Below the pieces are notes generated by a model that saw only the letters and a list, made by a program, of their open reading frames with translations, searched no databases and was not told where the DNA came from. A program made the translations under genes and the position numbers. This document shows, in pieces, positions 62,801 through 64,000 of a stretch of 64,000 nt of DNA (its first letter is position 1; each line of letters begins with the position of its first letter). Source of the stretch: Rotaria socialis (Eukaryota > Rotifera > Eurotatoria > Philodinida > Philodinidae); assembly GCA_905331475.1 (NCBI GenBank), contig CAJNYU010000361.1:18770-82769 (forward strand), in the 5' to 3' direction.

Positions 62801-63763
62801 ATTTATTCCTAATGTTATGTCAAGGTACTGCATCTATAGCTTCGGATACAACTACAACTTCAGCTACGGTCACAAACACGACCTCAGGTAGCACTTCAGC
62901 TACGGTCTCAAACCCGACCTCAAGTAGCACTTCAGCTACGGTCTCAAACACGACCTCAAGTAACACTTCCGCTACGGTCACAAACACGACCTCAAGTAGC
63001 ACTTCAGCTACAACCTCAAGTACAACCTCAAGTAGCACCTCAGCTACGACGTCAAGCACAACGTCAAGCACAACGTCAAGTACCACTTCCAGTACGACGT
63101 CAAGCACGACGTCAAGCACGACGTCAAGTACCACTTCCAGTACAACTACAACGACGACTGCATTGAGCAATCCATGTGCGTCTAGATACAAATAATGATT
63201 TTCATGCAATATTGAATATTTGCGGTTTGTTTCTTCGATTTTAGGTTATAATGGAACATACTGGAATGTTACTGGTGTCACATATGCAGGAACTGGAACA
63301 AGGGGCACTGCTTGGAATCAACTATATCAACCATCTGGGGTATTTATAGATTCAAATGATAATATGTATATTAGTGATAGTGGTAACTTTCGAATAATGT
63401 ACTATTTATCGAATGCCGCTAACGGCACTCTTGTAGCTGGTACAGGAGTGGGCGGAACTGCTTTGAGCCAACTCGCTGTAACAGGCATTCGTTATCTTTA
63501 TGTTGATGCAAATCAAAGCATTTATATCAATGATGCATATAATAATCGTATTGTACGATGGGCACGTGGTGGTTCTACTGGTGTACTTCAAGCTGGTACT
63601 GGTACTGCTGGAAGTGCACTAACTCAATTAAGTTATCCTTATGGCATATGGGTAGATTCAATTTCAAATATATTTGTGGCGGAATTAAATAATCATCGTG
63701 TAACAAAATGGGCTCCGGGTTCATCAACAGGTGTTGTTGTTGCTGGTGTTTCAGGCTCATCTG
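56821..63763 (+). CDS. Membrane-anchored NHL-repeat protein, split by a 5.16-kb intron (3' end beyond window)
   Basis: Cytosolic part: exons around 57113-57480 give NAYANRPTGNLQQRNDTLKN, TPLNVVTHSECM, EIHWDDRFFFQ and ITKVESDRGDAIKAHQKNRK. The next exon has basic KRKYRRRKIAW and a membrane helix (VICCGILPCLVTVLAVAIAL) ending IKPTSGAAQ. Its donor at 57663 leaves phase 1; an acceptor at 62823-62824 resumes in the same phase, restoring Ser and continuing TASIASDTTTTSATVTNTTS, a long Ser/Thr stalk. The exon after a short intron (from about 63245) carries about three NHL-type blades: NQLYQPSGVFIDSNDNMYIS, NGTLVAGTGVGGTALSQL, TQLSYPYGIWVDSISNIFVA. Type II topology with an extracellular beta-propeller is inferred. 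The coding start in the 56821-57112 stretch is uncertain, and the last donor (63764) implies more exons to the right. Joining both halves into one gene is an inference from phase and domain order. Confidence 0.6.
57949..58085 (+). repeat. Degenerate G-rich hexamer region inside the NHL-gene intron
   Basis: Contains GGGGTGTGGGTTGAGGGG, then GTGGGTGCCGGTGCGAGTGC, then two spaced CAAATGTGGG units about 50 bp apart. TGTGGG is the core word. This could be eroded telomere-type or minisatellite sequence. Confidence 0.45.
60138..60206. repeat. Inverted pair of TGTGGG-type telomere-like tracts
   Basis: TTGGGTGTGGGTGTGGGT on the left and CACACCCACACCCACACCC on the right, about 26 bp apart, so the hexamer runs face each other. 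TGTGGG repeats have been reported at bdelloid telomeres (recalled, not checked). A shorter related tract (CACCCACACCCA) is near 58737. It lies 30 bp before the left target duplication of the hAT-like element. Confidence 0.75.
60244..62057. mobile_element. Non-autonomous hAT-like element, 1.8 kb, with perfect 8-bp target duplication
   Basis: Left end TAGGGATGGAACGGTGAC; right end reverse-complemented TAGGTATGCAACGGTGAC (16 of 18). The octamer ACTTTGAC lies immediately outside both ends (60236-60243 and 62058-62065). Subterminal ACCGGTTACCGGTCACCGGT-like words occur within 100 bp of each end and are themselves palindromic. The 1.6-kb AT-rich interior has no transposase frame. Inserted in the large intron of the NHL-repeat gene. 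The perfect duplication suggests a fairly recent insertion. Confidence 0.88.
62850..63150 (+). repeat. Ser/Thr-coding tandem repeat (stalk of the NHL protein)
   Basis: Degenerate tandem units coding NTTSSSTSATV, with a nucleotide core of ACCTCAAGTAGCACTTCAGC, shift downstream into 12-bp ACGTCAAGCACG (TSST) units. It encodes a mucin-like, probably heavily O-glycosylated stalk. The open frame on the opposite strand is only its mirror image. Confidence 0.85.
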
Positions 63764-64000
63764 GTACGTACAATGGCCGGAAAAATAGTTACTGTTATAT
63801 ATGAATAACTATTGTTAAAATGATGATACAACTAGATCGTATTCGAGTTTAACTCGGCTACGAGATACGGTGCGAAGGAAATACGTATTATCTAATTGTT
63901 ATTTAAAATACAAGTGTTAATATATCTTATACGCAGAAGGCTATGTAAATTACTTGCGATGATCAAATTTAGAATTTATTATTAGAATTCACTTTTACCA

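Noticed and set aside
62820..63209. Minus-strand Val/Leu-rich frame of 129 residues
   Set aside because: Mirror image of the Ser/Thr-coding tandem repeat; the plus strand continues into NHL repeats.
1..64000. CRISPR arrays, bacterial operons or prophage
   Set aside because: Spliceosomal introns and animal genes throughout. The repeats are tandem coding or inverted transposon-type, with no repeat-spacer pattern.

Overview
The window looks like an AT-rich animal nuclear genome, most likely a bdelloid rotifer. The coding genes are metazoan (UBR5, RTF1, OTUB1, ZBBX-like, CNBD2-like, an aquaporin). Nearly every gene is cut by GT-AG introns of about 50-70 bp. One gene has the Ser/Thr-rich stalk plus NHL-repeat layout common in bdelloids, and TGTGGG-type hexamers like those reported for bdelloid telomeres occur. 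The taxon is inferred from gene style, not from a database match.

Left part (1-16.6 kb), all minus strand. UBR5 runs off the left edge, so its acidic, MLLE and HECT parts lie mostly outside. Only 174 bp upstream is RTF1 (Paf1 complex). A single-exon DXD glycosyltransferase is nested, same strand, inside one RTF1 intron. After about 3 kb of empty sequence comes an AQP8-like aquaporin.

Middle (16.6-34 kb) is gene-poor. It holds one small three-exon two-pass membrane protein of unknown function, a hAT-like miniature element with an 8-bp target duplication, and four self-complementary elements with CCCAGG...CCTGGG ends (at 21.1, 24.5, 25.2 and 29.2 kb). The last abuts decayed coding sequence.

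Right-centre (34-50.7 kb), all plus strand: OTUB1 (one intron contains an assembly gap with homopolymer G and C flanks), a VWC-domain type I membrane protein, a ZBBX-like B-box protein, a CNBD2-like cyclic-nucleotide-binding protein 278 bp after it, and a small gene of unknown function. OTUB1 and UBR5 both act in ubiquitin signalling, but they are far apart and on opposite strands, so no functional cluster is claimed.

Right part (50.7-64 kb) is a transposon-rich zone: two hAT-style miniature elements back to back, a T/G-skewed block, and two more CCCAGG elements. It is followed by a membrane-anchored NHL-repeat protein whose two halves are separated by a 5.16-kb intron with matching splice phases. 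That intron carries telomere-like hexamers in inverted orientation and a 1.8-kb non-autonomous hAT-like element with a perfect 8-bp target duplication.

The most interesting unexplained signal is the CCCAGG element family: shared ends, but each subfamily is filled with its own short self-complementary word.
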